From the NCBI GenBank assembly GCA_052143895.1, contig JBKQRT010000339.1, forward strand, positions 1 to 43,586: a DNA stretch of 43,586 nt, written 5' to 3'. Position numbers and translations under genes: made by a program. Positions 8,299-15,827 of this stretch are shown here, piece after piece. Under the pieces are notes generated by a model that was given only the letters and a program-made list of their open reading frames with translations, was not told where the DNA came from and ran no database searches. The stretch comes from Bog-756 sp052143895 (lineage in GTDB: Bacteria > Actinomycetota > Acidimicrobiia > Acidimicrobiales > RAAP-2). Numbering within the stretch: position 1 is the first letter of the stretch; each line of letters starts with the position of its first letter.

Positions 8299-9377
8299 CC
8301 GACGATGCGCCGAGCGCACTGATCGGGCTGACCGCCTCACTGGTGGCCGTCCCGTCGGTGAGCCACCACGAGGGTCCCATGGCCGACGCCGTCGAGGCCG
8401 CGCTCTCGCTCTGCCCCTGGCTCGGCGTCGAGCGGGTGGGCGACAACGTGGTGGCCCGCACCGACCTCGGACGGGACACACGCCTTCTGCTGGCCGGTCA
8501 CCTCGACACCGTGCCGCCGGCCGAGGGCGACGGGGGGCCGCGCATCGTGCGGGACACGCTGTTCGGGGTCGGAGCGGCAGACATGAAGGGCGGGCTCGCC
8601 GTGCTCCTCCATCTCGCCGGCACGTTGCCCGAACCAGCGGTGGACGTCACCTTCTGCTTCTATGTCTGCGAGGAGGTGGAGCACCGCTACAACGGCCTGC
8701 GCCTCCTGTGGGACGAACGCCCCGATCTGCTGGCGGCGGACGCCGCCATCCTGGCCGAACCCACCGGCGGCGTCGTGGAGGCCGGCTGCCAGGGGGTGCT
8801 CCGGGTCCGCATCGAGATGGTGGGTCGCAGGGCGCACACCGCCCGCCCGGCCGCCGGTCGCAACGCCATCCACCGCCTGGCGCCGGTGCTGGCCGAGGTG
8901 GCCGGCTACCGGAGCCGGCGACCGGTCATCGACGGCTGCGAGTTCGCCGAACAGCTGCAGGCGGTGGAGGTGACTGGTGGAGTGGCGGCCAACGTCGTCC
9001 CGGACCGGGCCGCGGTGGTGATCAACCACCGGTTCGCTCCCGACCGCGACGTCGGCGAGGCCGAGGCGTCGCTCCGCAGGCTCGTCGGTGAGCAGCTCGA
9101 GCCCGAGGACCGGTGGGAGCTGGTGGAGTCCGCTGCTGGCGCCCCGCCCTCGCTCGAGCACCCGGTGCTGGCCCGGCTCGTGGCCGCCACCGGCGCCGCG
9201 CCCCGGGCCAAGCTTGGGTGGACGGACGTGGCGACCTGCTGGGCTCACGGCGTGCCGGCGGCCAACTTCGGGCCCGGTGATCCGCTGCTGGCCCACACGC
9301 CCGGCGAGTACGTGCGCGGCGACGAGCTCGATCGGGCCGCCGACGTGCTCGGCACGCTGCTCGGGGGTGCCCGGTAG
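8295..9377 (+). CDS. dapE: succinyl-diaminopimelate desuccinylase
   Basis: M20-family dinuclear zinc hydrolase releasing LL-DAP from its succinyl form, after DapC and before DapF. Metal ligands and catalytic residues are in place: AGHLDTVPP (H69, D71), VGAADMKGG (D96), CEEVEH (E126/E127) and AEPT. A dimerisation domain follows (about residues 170-285), and a late His lies in LAHTPGEYV. GTG 8295 gives a GTGA overlap with dapD and 360 residues, normal for actinobacterial DapE. The open frame runs further upstream, but that part is a shadow of dapD. Confidence 0.94.
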   Translation: MTDDAPSALIGLTASLVAVPSVSHHEGPMADAVEAALSLCPWLGVERVGDNVVARTDLGRDTRLLLAGHLDTVPPAEGDGGPRIVRDTLFGVGAADMKGGLAVLLHLAGTLPEPAVDVTFCFYVCEEVEHRYNGLRLLWDERPDLLAADAAILAEPTGGVVEAGCQGVLRVRIEMVGRRAHTARPAAGRNAIHRLAPVLAEVAGYRSRRPVIDGCEFAEQLQAVEVTGGVAANVVPDRAAVVINHRFAPDRDVGEAEASLRRLVGEQLEPEDRWELVESAAGAPPSLEHPVLARLVAATGAAPRAKLGWTDVATCWAHGVPAANFGPGDPLLAHTPGEYVRGDELDRAADVLGTLLGGAR

Positions 9378-9388
9378 GGTCGACCCTA
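9375..9388 (+). promoter_or_regulatory. 14-bp perfect palindrome covering the -10 and start point of the aldo/keto reductase gene
   Basis: TAGGGTCGACCCTA is a perfect palindrome. Its left end is a TANNNT hexamer 7 nt before ATG 9388 and its last base is the A of that ATG. It would cover the -10 and transcription start of a leaderless promoter, and it contains the dapE stop codon. A dimeric repressor site is plausible. Confidence 0.35.
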
Positions 9389-10386
9389 TGACCGCACGGC
9401 GATCGCTGGGCACCGTCGGACTCGAGGTCTCCGCGGAGGGACTCGGGTGCATGGGGATGAGCGAGTTCTACGGGCCCGCTGACGAGGTCGAGTCGATCGC
9501 CACCATCCACCGGGCGCTCGACCTCGGCATCGACTTCGTGGACACCTCCGACATGTACGGCCCCTACGTCAACGAGCAGTTGGTGGGCAGCGCCATCGCC
9601 GGCCGCCGGGACGAGGTGGTCCTGGCCACGAAGTTCGGCATCGTCCGCGGCCCCGACCCGGCGGACCGGTCCATCCGGGGCGACCCCGCCTACATCCGGC
9701 AGGCGTGCGACGCGTCGTTGGCGCGACTCGGCGTCGATCACGTGGACCTCTACTACCAGCACCGCACCGACGGTCGGGTCCCCATCGAGGAGACGGTTGG
9801 AGCGATGGCCGACCTCGTGACCGCGGGGAAGGTCCGCTTCCTCGGGCTCTCCGAGGCGCAGCCGGACACCCTGCGACGGGCAGTCGCCGTCCACCCCATC
9901 TCCGCCCTGCAGAGCGAATGGTCGCTGTGGAGCCGGGACATCGAGGACGAGGTGGTGCCCGAGGCCCGTCGTCTGGGGATCGGCATCGTGGCTTACAGCC
10001 CGCTGGGCCGAGGCTTCCTGACCGGCCGGATCACCTCGCCCGATGCCTTTCCCGAGGGCGACTTCCGGGCCCACCTCCCCAGGTTCACGGGGGACAACTT
10101 CGCTCGCAACATCGCACTGGTGGACGAGGTCCGGTCGATGGCTGAGCGCAAGGGATGCACGCCCGGCCAGTTGGCACTGGCCTGGGTCCTCTCGCGAGGG
10201 GACGACGTTGTGCCGATCCCCGGGACGAAGCGCCGGAGCTACCTCGAGGAGAACGTGGCCGCGCTCGAGGTCCGGCTCGAACCCGCCGAACTCGCTGCCA
10301 TCGAGGCCGTGTTCCCCGTGGGTGCCGGCGCCGGCGACCGGTACCCGGACATGAGCTCGATCGGCCTGGTGACGCCCCGGGCCTGA
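9388..10386 (+). CDS. aldo/keto reductase
   Basis: NADPH-dependent (beta/alpha)8 oxidoreductase of the AKR superfamily. The catalytic tetrad is visible: D52 and Y57 in VDTSDMYG, K82 in ATKFG and H125 in YYQHRTD. The C-terminal cofactor segment VVPIPGTKRRSYLEENVAAL is typical of the YhdN/AKR13-like group. The 332-residue length is normal. The physiological substrate cannot be told from sequence. It follows dapE but probably has its own leaderless promoter. It converges on lexA with only 19 bp between the stop codons. Confidence 0.9.
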   Translation: MTARRSLGTVGLEVSAEGLGCMGMSEFYGPADEVESIATIHRALDLGIDFVDTSDMYGPYVNEQLVGSAIAGRRDEVVLATKFGIVRGPDPADRSIRGDPAYIRQACDASLARLGVDHVDLYYQHRTDGRVPIEETVGAMADLVTAGKVRFLGLSEAQPDTLRRAVAVHPISALQSEWSLWSRDIEDEVVPEARRLGIGIVAYSPLGRGFLTGRITSPDAFPEGDFRAHLPRFTGDNFARNIALVDEVRSMAERKGCTPGQLALAWVLSRGDDVVPIPGTKRRSYLEENVAALEVRLEPAELAAIEAVFPVGAGAGDRYPDMSSIGLVTPRA

Positions 10387-10405
10387 CCGGTGGTCCGTCG
10401 GTGCC

Positions 10406-11035
10406 TCAGAGCCGGCGGAGCACGGTGACGACCTTGCCGTAGATGGTCACCTCGTCCGCACCCAATTCCATCGGGCTCAGCCGTTCGTTGGCCGGGGTGA
10501 GCACGATCCGCTCCCCGTTCGTCGAGAACCGCTTGACGGTCGCCTCGCCGTCCGGGATGCCCGCCACCACGATGTCCCCCTGTTCGGCGTCGGGTTGCTG
10601 GCGCACGACGACGAAGTCGCCGTCCATGATGCCGGCGTCGACCATCGAGTCCCCCCTGACGGTGACCATGAACAGCGACCCGGTACCCGTGAAGTCCTCG
10701 GGGAGCGGGTACAGCTCCTCGATGTTCTCCTGGGCCAGCACGCCGGTCCCGGCTGCCACGTCGCCGACCAGCGGCACGTGGCGGATGGGCCGAGAGTCGA
10801 CGATGACCTTCGAGGACGGGTCGTAGCAGACCTCGATGGCCCGGGGCTTGCTCGGGTCCCTCCGCAGGTACCCCTCGCGTTGGAGCACCGCCAGGTGGGC
10901 GTGCACGGTGGAGGACGACGTGAGGCCCACGGCCTCGCCGATCTCCCGCACCGATGGCGGGTAGCCCCGGTCCCGCACGGACTCGGAAATGCAGTCGAGA
11001 ATCTGTTTGCGCTTGATGCTCAGTACCTGGGCCAT
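10406..11035 (-). CDS. lexA: SOS repressor LexA
   Basis: Transcriptional repressor of the DNA-damage response; RecA filaments trigger its self-cleavage. The N-terminal winged helix (residues 1-70) holds the recognition region GLTSSSTVHAHLAVLQREG. The S24 peptidase domain has the cleavage site Ala95-Gly96 (DVAAGTG) and the Ser130/Lys168 dyad (GDSM, ATVKRF). The 209-residue length is usual. An AAGGGGA ribosome-binding site lies just before the ATG at 11035. Two LexA boxes overlap its own promoter, so autoregulation is expected. nrdR lies beyond the divergent LysM unit, as in other actinobacteria. Confidence 0.97.
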   Translation of the reverse strand: MAQVLSIKRKQILDCISESVRDRGYPPSVREIGEAVGLTSSSTVHAHLAVLQREGYLRRDPSKPRAIEVCYDPSSKVIVDSRPIRHVPLVGDVAAGTGVLAQENIEELYPLPEDFTGTGSLFMVTVRGDSMVDAGIMDGDFVVVRQQPDAEQGDIVVAGIPDGEATVKRFSTNGERIVLTPANERLSPMELGADEVTIYGKVVTVLRRL

Positions 11036-11068
11036 CCGATCCCCTTGCTCGTTCCGACGCGCCGTCGG

Positions 11069-11082
11069 CGAACGTCTGTTTG
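11069..11082. promoter_or_regulatory. LexA (SOS) box 1
   Basis: CGAACGTCTGTTTG matches the actinobacterial/Gram-positive CGAAC-N4-GTTCG box with one mismatch per outer half. It overlaps the predicted lexA transcription start. Confidence 0.6.
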
Positions 11083-11085
11083 GAA

Positions 11086-11114
11086 AATGTACCGCCCGGC
11101 GGGCCGGAAAGCAA
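11086..11114 (-). promoter_or_regulatory. lexA promoter
   Basis: On the minus strand, TTGCTT (11114-11109) is separated by exactly 17 bp from TACATT (11091-11086). This predicts a start near 11079. One LexA box covers that start and another covers the -35. Confidence 0.6.
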
Positions 11115-11125
11115 ACATCCGTTCG
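11112..11125. promoter_or_regulatory. LexA (SOS) box 2
   Basis: CAAACATCCGTTCG has one mismatch to CGAAC-N4-GTTCG. It overlaps the -35 of the lexA promoter and lies just upstream of the divergent -35. Confidence 0.6.
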
Positions 11126-11134
11126 ACGAATGGC

Positions 11135-11164
11135 TTGACAGCGAACAGACGTTCGTGGTCAGAT
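11135..11164 (+). promoter_or_regulatory. divergent SOS promoter for the micro-ORF/LysM unit
   Basis: A perfect -35 TTGACA (11135-11140) is followed after 18 bp by TCAGAT (11159-11164). The expected start is about 11171, the A of an ATG. A perfect LexA box fills the spacer, the classical arrangement for LexA repression. Confidence 0.65.
11142..11155. promoter_or_regulatory. LexA (SOS) box 3, perfect
   Basis: CGAACAGACGTTCG is an exact CGAAC-N4-GTTCG palindrome lying between the -35 and -10 of the divergent promoter. Confidence 0.85.
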
Positions 11165-11170
11165 GCATCC

Positions 11171-11263
11171 ATGACGAACACAGGTTCGATGGATCGGCGG
11201 CCGGCACGCACCCTCGCCGACCCGGGTCGGCGGGGGTCACCTGCGGCGCGGGCAGTGCGATGA
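11171..11263 (+). CDS. leaderless SOS micro-ORF, 30 residues, function unknown
   Basis: The ATG coincides with the predicted transcription start of the SOS promoter, so this would be translated without a leader. It encodes 30 Arg/Pro/Ala-rich residues (starts MTNTGSMDRR) and ends in an ATGA overlap with the LysM gene. It may be a leader peptide that feeds ribosomes onto the LysM start, which lacks a good ribosome-binding site of its own. I do not recognise the peptide. The other possibility is that it is untranslated leader. Confidence 0.45.
   Translation: MTNTGSMDRRPARTLADPGRRGSPAARAVR
11175..11188. promoter_or_regulatory. LexA (SOS) box 4, perfect
   Basis: CGAACACAGGTTCG is an exact CGAAC-N4-GTTCG box starting four bases into the micro-ORF, just downstream of the predicted start point, where it would block elongation or initiation. 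Confidence 0.82.
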
Positions 11264-11682
11264 CCGCCCTCTGGCTCGACCCGTCGCCACAGGTCCCCCT
11301 CGGGCACCCCGATCTGCGGCTGGTCCCGGGGGGCGCCCGGGACGTCGGCGGCGAGGAGCTCGCACCGGTCGCCCACGGCCGTCGTCCGCACCGGGTCCCG
11401 GTCGAGGTCCGCCGGCGCCGCACGCTGCTGGCGGTCATGGGCCTGCTGCTCATCGCCCTTGCTCTTCCGCTGGGTGGAGCCGGTGGTCACTCCCACCCCA
11501 CCGGTTCCACCCCGGCGGAGGCCGGTCACCCGTCGAGCTACGTGGTGCAGCCGGGTGACACGCTCTGGTCCATCGCCGAACGGATGGCCCCCGCCGCCGA
11601 CCCCCGACCTCTGGTGGCGGAACTGTCGGCGCAGACCGGCTCGGACCACGTGGTGCCGGGGGAGCGGCTCGTGCTCCCCTGA
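11260..11682 (+). CDS. SOS-controlled LysM-domain membrane protein (YneA/Rv2719c-like division suppressor candidate)
   Basis: This 140-residue protein has a basic cytoplasmic N-terminus, one membrane segment (about residues 55-73, after RVPVEVRRRR) and an extracytoplasmic LysM domain (about 94-139, SYVVQPGDTLWSIAERM...GERLVLP). Divergent from lexA and driven by a LexA-boxed promoter, it matches the layout of Bacillus yneA and Mycobacterium Rv2719c (ChiZ), which delay division after DNA damage. No catalytic domain is visible, so it resembles YneA more than a hydrolase. ATG 11260 is the first start in frame after the promoter and overlaps the micro-ORF stop. Confidence 0.82.
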   Translation: MTALWLDPSPQVPLGHPDLRLVPGGARDVGGEELAPVAHGRRPHRVPVEVRRRRTLLAVMGLLLIALALPLGGAGGHSHPTGSTPAEAGHPSSYVVQPGDTLWSIAERMAPAADPRPLVAELSAQTGSDHVVPGERLVLP

Positions 11683-11740
11683 AGGGGCGACGGCCTGCTC
11701 GCAGCGCGGTGGCCGCGGGGGCGAGCGGCGCACCGGGCGG

Positions 11741-11746
11741 TAGCCT
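11741..11746 (+). promoter_or_regulatory. -10 hexamer of a leaderless nrdR promoter
   Basis: TAGCCT lies 6 nt before GTG 11753 with no ribosome-binding site, the same layout as the other leaderless candidates. Confidence 0.38.
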
Positions 11747-11752
11747 CGTGTC

Positions 11753-12226
11753 GTGCGGTGTCCCTGGTGCCTGGCTGACGATGACCGTGTCGTCGACTCC
11801 CGGGTGGCCGAGGACGGGGCTGCCATCAGGCGCCGCCGCGAGTGCAGCGAGTGCGGGCAGCGGTTCACCACCTTCGAGCGGGTCGACGAGGTCCCGCTGA
11901 TGGTGGTCAAGCGATCGGGGGTCCGCCAGGCGTTCGACCGCGGCAAGTTGATCGATGGGCTGCGGGCGGCCACGAAGAACCGTCCCGTCACCGAGCAGCA
12001 GCTCGAGGTGCTGGCACGGGACGTCGAGGACGAGCTCCGGGAGCAGGGACCGGAGGCACCGAGCGAACAGGTCGGGATCGCCGTGCTCGAGCGCCTGCGG
12101 GACGTCGACGAGGTCGCCTACATCCGCTTCGCCAGCGTGTACAAGGGCTTCGAGGGCGTGGACGACTTCCGGCGGGAGGTCGGGCTCCTCACTAAGACCA
12201 CCGCCCCCAAGCGACCCGAAAGGTAG
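11753..12226 (+). CDS. nrdR: transcriptional repressor NrdR
   Basis: Zinc-ribbon plus ATP-cone repressor that senses (d)ATP and controls ribonucleotide reductase genes. The zinc ribbon is MRCPWC at the start and CSECGQRFTTFER (about residues 29-41). The ATP-cone follows (VVKRSGVRQAFDRGKLIDGL). Length 157 is normal. GTG 11753 is the only start keeping MRCPWC at the N-terminus, which is invariant in the family. No nrd gene lies in the window, so its targets are elsewhere. Confidence 0.96.
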   Translation: MRCPWCLADDDRVVDSRVAEDGAAIRRRRECSECGQRFTTFERVDEVPLMVVKRSGVRQAFDRGKLIDGLRAATKNRPVTEQQLEVLARDVEDELREQGPEAPSEQVGIAVLERLRDVDEVAYIRFASVYKGFEGVDDFRREVGLLTKTTAPKRPER

Positions 12227-12229
12227 GGC

Positions 12230-12940
12230 GTGCCCGAGCTCGTGGTGGCGGTGCCGACGAGGGCGCTGGCGATCTACGCCCATCCCGACGATCCCGACGT
12301 GTCGTGCGGCGGAACCCTGGCGGCATGGGCCGCCGCGGGGTGCGAGGTGCGGGTCCTGCTCTGCACCGACGGTGGCAAGGGATCACCGGATCCCCTGGCC
12401 GACCCCGGTGCACTGGCGGCGCAGCGGGTGGCCGAGGCGACCGAAGCCGGCTCGGTGCTGGGCGTCGCCGGCCAGGACTGGCTCAACTATCCTGACGGCG
12501 AGCTGACCGACGAGCCGGCGTTCCGCGAGGCGCTGGTCGCAGCCGTCCGGCGGTTCCGGCCCGAGGTCGTGCTCTGTCCCGATCCGACCGCGGTCTTCTT
12601 CGGGCAGGAGTACTTCAACCACCGCGACCACCGGATCACCGGCATGGCGGCCCTCGACGCCGTCTCGCCGGCCGCCGCCCTGCCGCACTACTTTCCCGCA
12701 GCCGGCCCAGCCCACCAGGTCTCCAGCGTCCTGCTGTCGGGCACGCTCGAGCCGGACGTGTGGGTGGACATCTCGGCGACCGTGGGCGTCAAAGGTGAGG
12801 CAGTGGGTTGTCACCGGAGCCAGTTCCCGGACGGGGCGGACTGGGCCTCGACGGCGGTGCGGCTCAACGCGGAAGACGCCGGCCGGCGGGCCGGGGTCCC
12901 CTTCGCCGAGGGTTTCCGGAGGCTGCGCCTCGGTGTCTGA
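12230..12940 (+). CDS. PIG-L/LmbE family deacetylase
   Basis: Zinc-dependent N-acetylglucosamine-type deacetylase fold. The metal motif AHPDD (H18, D20, D21) and the third ligand region NHRDHR (H131, H134) are present. The family includes MshB, Mca and BshB, which act on mycothiol or bacillithiol intermediates or their conjugates; the substrate here cannot be assigned. GTG 12230 lies 3 bp after the nrdR stop. The 236-residue length fits small PIG-L enzymes. Its end overlaps the chosen dinB start by 8 bp. Confidence 0.85.
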   Translation: MPELVVAVPTRALAIYAHPDDPDVSCGGTLAAWAAAGCEVRVLLCTDGGKGSPDPLADPGALAAQRVAEATEAGSVLGVAGQDWLNYPDGELTDEPAFREALVAAVRRFRPEVVLCPDPTAVFFGQEYFNHRDHRITGMAALDAVSPAAALPHYFPAAGPAHQVSSVLLSGTLEPDVWVDISATVGVKGEAVGCHRSQFPDGADWASTAVRLNAEDAGRRAGVPFAEGFRRLRLGV

Positions 12941-14354
12941 CCCGACGCACCCGACCACGGACGCGCCGCGTTCCGAGCGCGAGGGCGACGGCGTGGCGCC
13001 GGACCGGGTGATCCTCCACGTCGACATGGACGCCTTCTTCGCCTCGGTCGAGGTACTGGACGACCCGTCGCTCGCCGGCAAGCCGGTGATCGTCGGTGGC
13101 TCCGGTGCGCGGGGCGTGGTGGCGGCGTGTACGTACGAGGCCCGCATGTTCGGTGTCCATTCGGCCATGGCGTCGTCGGTGGCCCGCCGGCTGTGCCCCG
13201 GGGCGGTGTTCCTCGACGGGCGCTACCACCGGTACATGGAGGAGAGCGAGAAGCTCCACGCCATCCTCGAGGACGTGACGCCGTTGGTCGAGGGCGTCTC
13301 GCTCGACGAGGCGTTCCTCGACGTGACCGGGGCCGTGCACCGGCTCGGCGACGGCGCGTCGATCGGCACGGCGATCCGTCGGCGGGTGGCGGACGAGCTC
13401 CACCTGATGTGCTCGGTGGGCGTGGGCAAGTCCAAGCTGATCGCCAAGTTGGCGTCCAAGGCGGCCAAGCCCGTGGCCACCCGGGAGGGGATCACCGCTG
13501 GCCCCGGGGTGGTGGTGGTGCCGCCCCACGGAGAGCTCGAATTCCTGCACCCCCTGCCGGCCCGCGCCCTCTGGGGGGTGGGACCGGTGACCGGGCGACG
13601 GCTCGAGCGGCTCGGCGTCACGACGGTCGGGGACATCGCAGCCCTGCCGCCCGCCGCTCTCGAGCGGTACCTCGGGCACGCCCAAGGCGCGCACCTGGCG
13701 GCCCTGGCACGGGGTCGGGATGCCCGTCCGGTGGTGCCCGAGCAGCCGGCCAAGTCGATCGGTCACGAGGAGACCTTCCCTTCGGACCTGTGGGACCCGG
13801 CCGACCTTCGCGGCCGACTGCTGCGCATGGTCGACGCCTCCGCCGCCAGTCTCCGCCAGGCGGGTCTCGCCGCCCGCACGGTGACGGTGAAGATCAGGTA
13901 CGGCGACTTCTCGACGGTCACCCGCTCCCACTCGATCGCCCGGCCGATCGACGGGGCTCCCGCCATCGGCGCCGTGGCCGGTGCCCTTCTCGAATCGGTC
14001 GACCTCTCCAAGGGGGTCAGGCTGCTCGGCGTGAGCCTGTCCGGCTTCGGTGAACCGGACGACAGTGTCCAGCTGAGTCTCGACTTCGGTCCGGAGGCGG
14101 GCGAGTCCGTCGCCGGAGGGGCACTCGGTCGATCGGCGCCCGGCCAGGACGAAGTGGACCGCATCCAGCAGGTGTGGGCGCCGGTTACCCGGGCCGTCGA
14201 CGCCATCCGGGCCCGGTACGGGGGATCCTCGGTCGGACCGGCCTCGTTGGTGGGGCGCGACGGGCTCCAGGTGAAGCGCCGGGGGGAGGCCCAGTGGGGC
14301 CCGACGGCTCCCTCGCACTCCTCGGGGGATGATCCGGGACCCGCCACCTTGTAA
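12933..14354 (+). CDS. dinB: DNA polymerase IV
   Basis: Y-family translesion polymerase. The palm motifs HVDMDAFFASVE (D31, D33) and GVSLDEAFLD carry the catalytic acids, and the little-finger domain follows. A QLSLDF segment near residue 375 resembles a beta-clamp-binding peptide. The last roughly 90 residues are poorly conserved. GTG 12933 gives 473 residues; GTG 12993 (MAPDRVILHVDMD) is an equally good start. No LexA box was seen upstream, so SOS control would have to come from elsewhere or be absent. It lies 1.3 kb from the SOS control region. Confidence 0.94.
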   Translation: MSDPTHPTTDAPRSEREGDGVAPDRVILHVDMDAFFASVEVLDDPSLAGKPVIVGGSGARGVVAACTYEARMFGVHSAMASSVARRLCPGAVFLDGRYHRYMEESEKLHAILEDVTPLVEGVSLDEAFLDVTGAVHRLGDGASIGTAIRRRVADELHLMCSVGVGKSKLIAKLASKAAKPVATREGITAGPGVVVVPPHGELEFLHPLPARALWGVGPVTGRRLERLGVTTVGDIAALPPAALERYLGHAQGAHLAALARGRDARPVVPEQPAKSIGHEETFPSDLWDPADLRGRLLRMVDASAASLRQAGLAARTVTVKIRYGDFSTVTRSHSIARPIDGAPAIGAVAGALLESVDLSKGVRLLGVSLSGFGEPDDSVQLSLDFGPEAGESVAGGALGRSAPGQDEVDRIQQVWAPVTRAVDAIRARYGGSSVGPASLVGRDGLQVKRRGEAQWGPTAPSHSSGDDPGPATL

Positions 14355-14357
14355 TAT
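14352..14357 (+). promoter_or_regulatory. -10 hexamer (TAATAT) upstream of the DUF3040 gene
   Basis: TAATAT overlaps the end of dinB and lies 7 nt before ATG 14365. It is the most AT-rich spot in the area. No convincing -35 was seen. Confidence 0.45.
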
Positions 14358-14364
14358 AGGGGCG

Positions 14365-14511
14365 ATGTCCGACCCACGGCGCAGGCTCCCGTCAGTGCTC
14401 CACCCGCTCCGATGCGCGGTGACAACGGACGTGGAATGCGCGAGGATGATGTCGGCGATCATCACTGGGTTCGAGGACGGGTGGAGGGGACGAGCTGTTG
14501 CCGCTCTCTGA
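14365..14511 (+). CDS. possible leaderless micro-ORF before the DUF3040 gene, 48 residues
   Basis: The ORF starts at the expected transcription start of the TAATAT promoter and ends inside the DUF3040 gene (14-nt overlap, other frame). The product (starts MSDPRRRLPS) contains Cys and Arg but nothing recognisable. It could regulate the downstream gene by overlap, or be chance. The 142-bp interval before the DUF3040 start holds nothing else I can identify. Confidence 0.2.
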   Translation: MSDPRRRLPSVLHPLRCAVTTDVECARMMSAIITGFEDGWRGRAVAAL

Positions 14512-14872
14512 GCACGAACAACGCATACTGCACGAACTGGAGCAGTCTCTCTATCAGGAGGATCCGGACTTCGCCGAGCGGGTACGGTCGGAGACGGTCT
14601 ACCGGCACGCCGGACGGTACTGCATCTGGTCGGCCCTGGTGTTCGTGGCGGCCCTGGTGTTCATGTTCTTCACCTTTTCGAGATCCGTCGTCCTCGGGTT
14701 CGTCGGCGTCGTGGTCATGTTCCTGTCGGGCGTGGTCTTCGCCAACAACGCCCGGCGCATGGGGAAGGCCGGGATCGACGACATCTCCCGCTCCCTCCAC
14801 AGCCGAAACCTCGGCAACACGGTCCACGATCCACGCGACTGGATCCGCGGCCGCTTCCACCGCGACGACTGA
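14498..14872 (+). CDS. DUF3040 family membrane protein
   Basis: This 124-residue protein begins with the family signature PLSEHEQRILHELEQSLYQEDP. Two membrane helices (about residues 43-60 and 65-82) and a basic C-terminal tail follow. DUF3040 proteins are small membrane proteins typical of actinobacteria with no established function, often found near dcw or dinB genes. The start is a TTG, chosen because GGAGGGGA sits 7 nt upstream and because the signature requires this N-terminus. Confidence 0.88.
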   Translation: MPLSEHEQRILHELEQSLYQEDPDFAERVRSETVYRHAGRYCIWSALVFVAALVFMFFTFSRSVVLGFVGVVVMFLSGVVFANNARRMGKAGIDDISRSLHSRNLGNTVHDPRDWIRGRFHRDD

Positions 14873-14924
14873 CTGACCGGTGACCGGCGACGTCCCGGAG
14901 GGCCGTTCCGGCCCAGGGGGGTCG

Positions 14925-15827
14925 ATGCTGGACGAGGGCCGGGGGCCCGTGGTGTTGGCCGTAGACATCGGCGGCACGAAGATGGCCGCCGCCGTTGTGG
15001 ACGGGACGGGCACCATCCTGACGGAAGCGCGCCGGCCGACCCCCCGCTCCGACGAGGCCGACGAGGTCTACGCCACGTTGTCGGCGGTCGTCGGCGAGGC
15101 CCTGGCCGGTCCGCATCCCCGGCCGGAGGTGTGCGGCGTCGGGTGCGGGGGGCCGATGCGGTCGGCGGACGGGACCGTCTCCCCCCTCAACATCCCGGCC
15201 TGGGTGGACTTCCCGCTGGGTGAGCGCCTCAGCGCGCTCACCGGCCTGCCCGTGTTCGTCGACAACGACGCCAAGGCGCTCGCGCTCGCCGAGGGGTGGA
15301 TCGGGGCGGCGCGGGGCCAGGGCAACTACGTGGCGATCGTCGTCTCCACCGGGGTCGGTGGGGGCATCGTGGTCGACGGGCGCCTGCTCGACGGCGCCCA
15401 GGGCAACGCCGGCCACATCGGGCACGTCGTGGTCGAGCCCGACGGTCGGCCGTGCGCCTGTGGCGGTCGGGGGTGCCTCGAGGCCGAAGCCTCCGGACTC
15501 GCCATCGAGGCCGTCACCGGACGACCTGCCGTCGAGGCCCCGGATCAGGTGCGTCGCCGGACCGGGATGTTGGTCGGACGGGCGGTCGCCTCGGTGGCCA
15601 ACCTGCTCGACGTCCCACTCGCCCTCGTGGCGGGATCGGTGGCGCTCGGCTTCGGCCCGCGCTTCTTCGAGGCCGCCCAGCAGGAGATCCAGCTCCGGTC
15701 CAGGTTGGACTTCTCGCGTGCGACCCGAATCGCACCGGCGGGCCTCGGTGCCGCCGGTCCGCTCATCGGTGCCGCTGCCGTCGGTCGACGGCGCGCGGCA
15801 GGCGAGCGGGTCCGGGTGGTCGGATGA
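14925..15827 (+). CDS. ROK family sugar kinase (glucokinase-like)
   Basis: ATP-dependent sugar kinase of the ROK family. The N-terminal phosphate loop VLAVDIGGTK and the catalytic VDNDAKALALAE are visible. So are STGVGGGIVVDG and the zinc motif GHIGHV...CACGGRGCLE. Glucose is the commonest substrate of such actinobacterial enzymes but N-acetylmannosamine is possible. ATG 14925 was preferred because AGGGGGG lies just upstream; GTG 14880 would add 15 non-conserved residues. The stop overlaps the next gene (ATGA). Confidence 0.88.
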   Translation: MLDEGRGPVVLAVDIGGTKMAAAVVDGTGTILTEARRPTPRSDEADEVYATLSAVVGEALAGPHPRPEVCGVGCGGPMRSADGTVSPLNIPAWVDFPLGERLSALTGLPVFVDNDAKALALAEGWIGAARGQGNYVAIVVSTGVGGGIVVDGRLLDGAQGNAGHIGHVVVEPDGRPCACGGRGCLEAEASGLAIEAVTGRPAVEAPDQVRRRTGMLVGRAVASVANLLDVPLALVAGSVALGFGPRFFEAAQQEIQLRSRLDFSRATRIAPAGLGAAGPLIGAAAVGRRRAAGERVRVVG

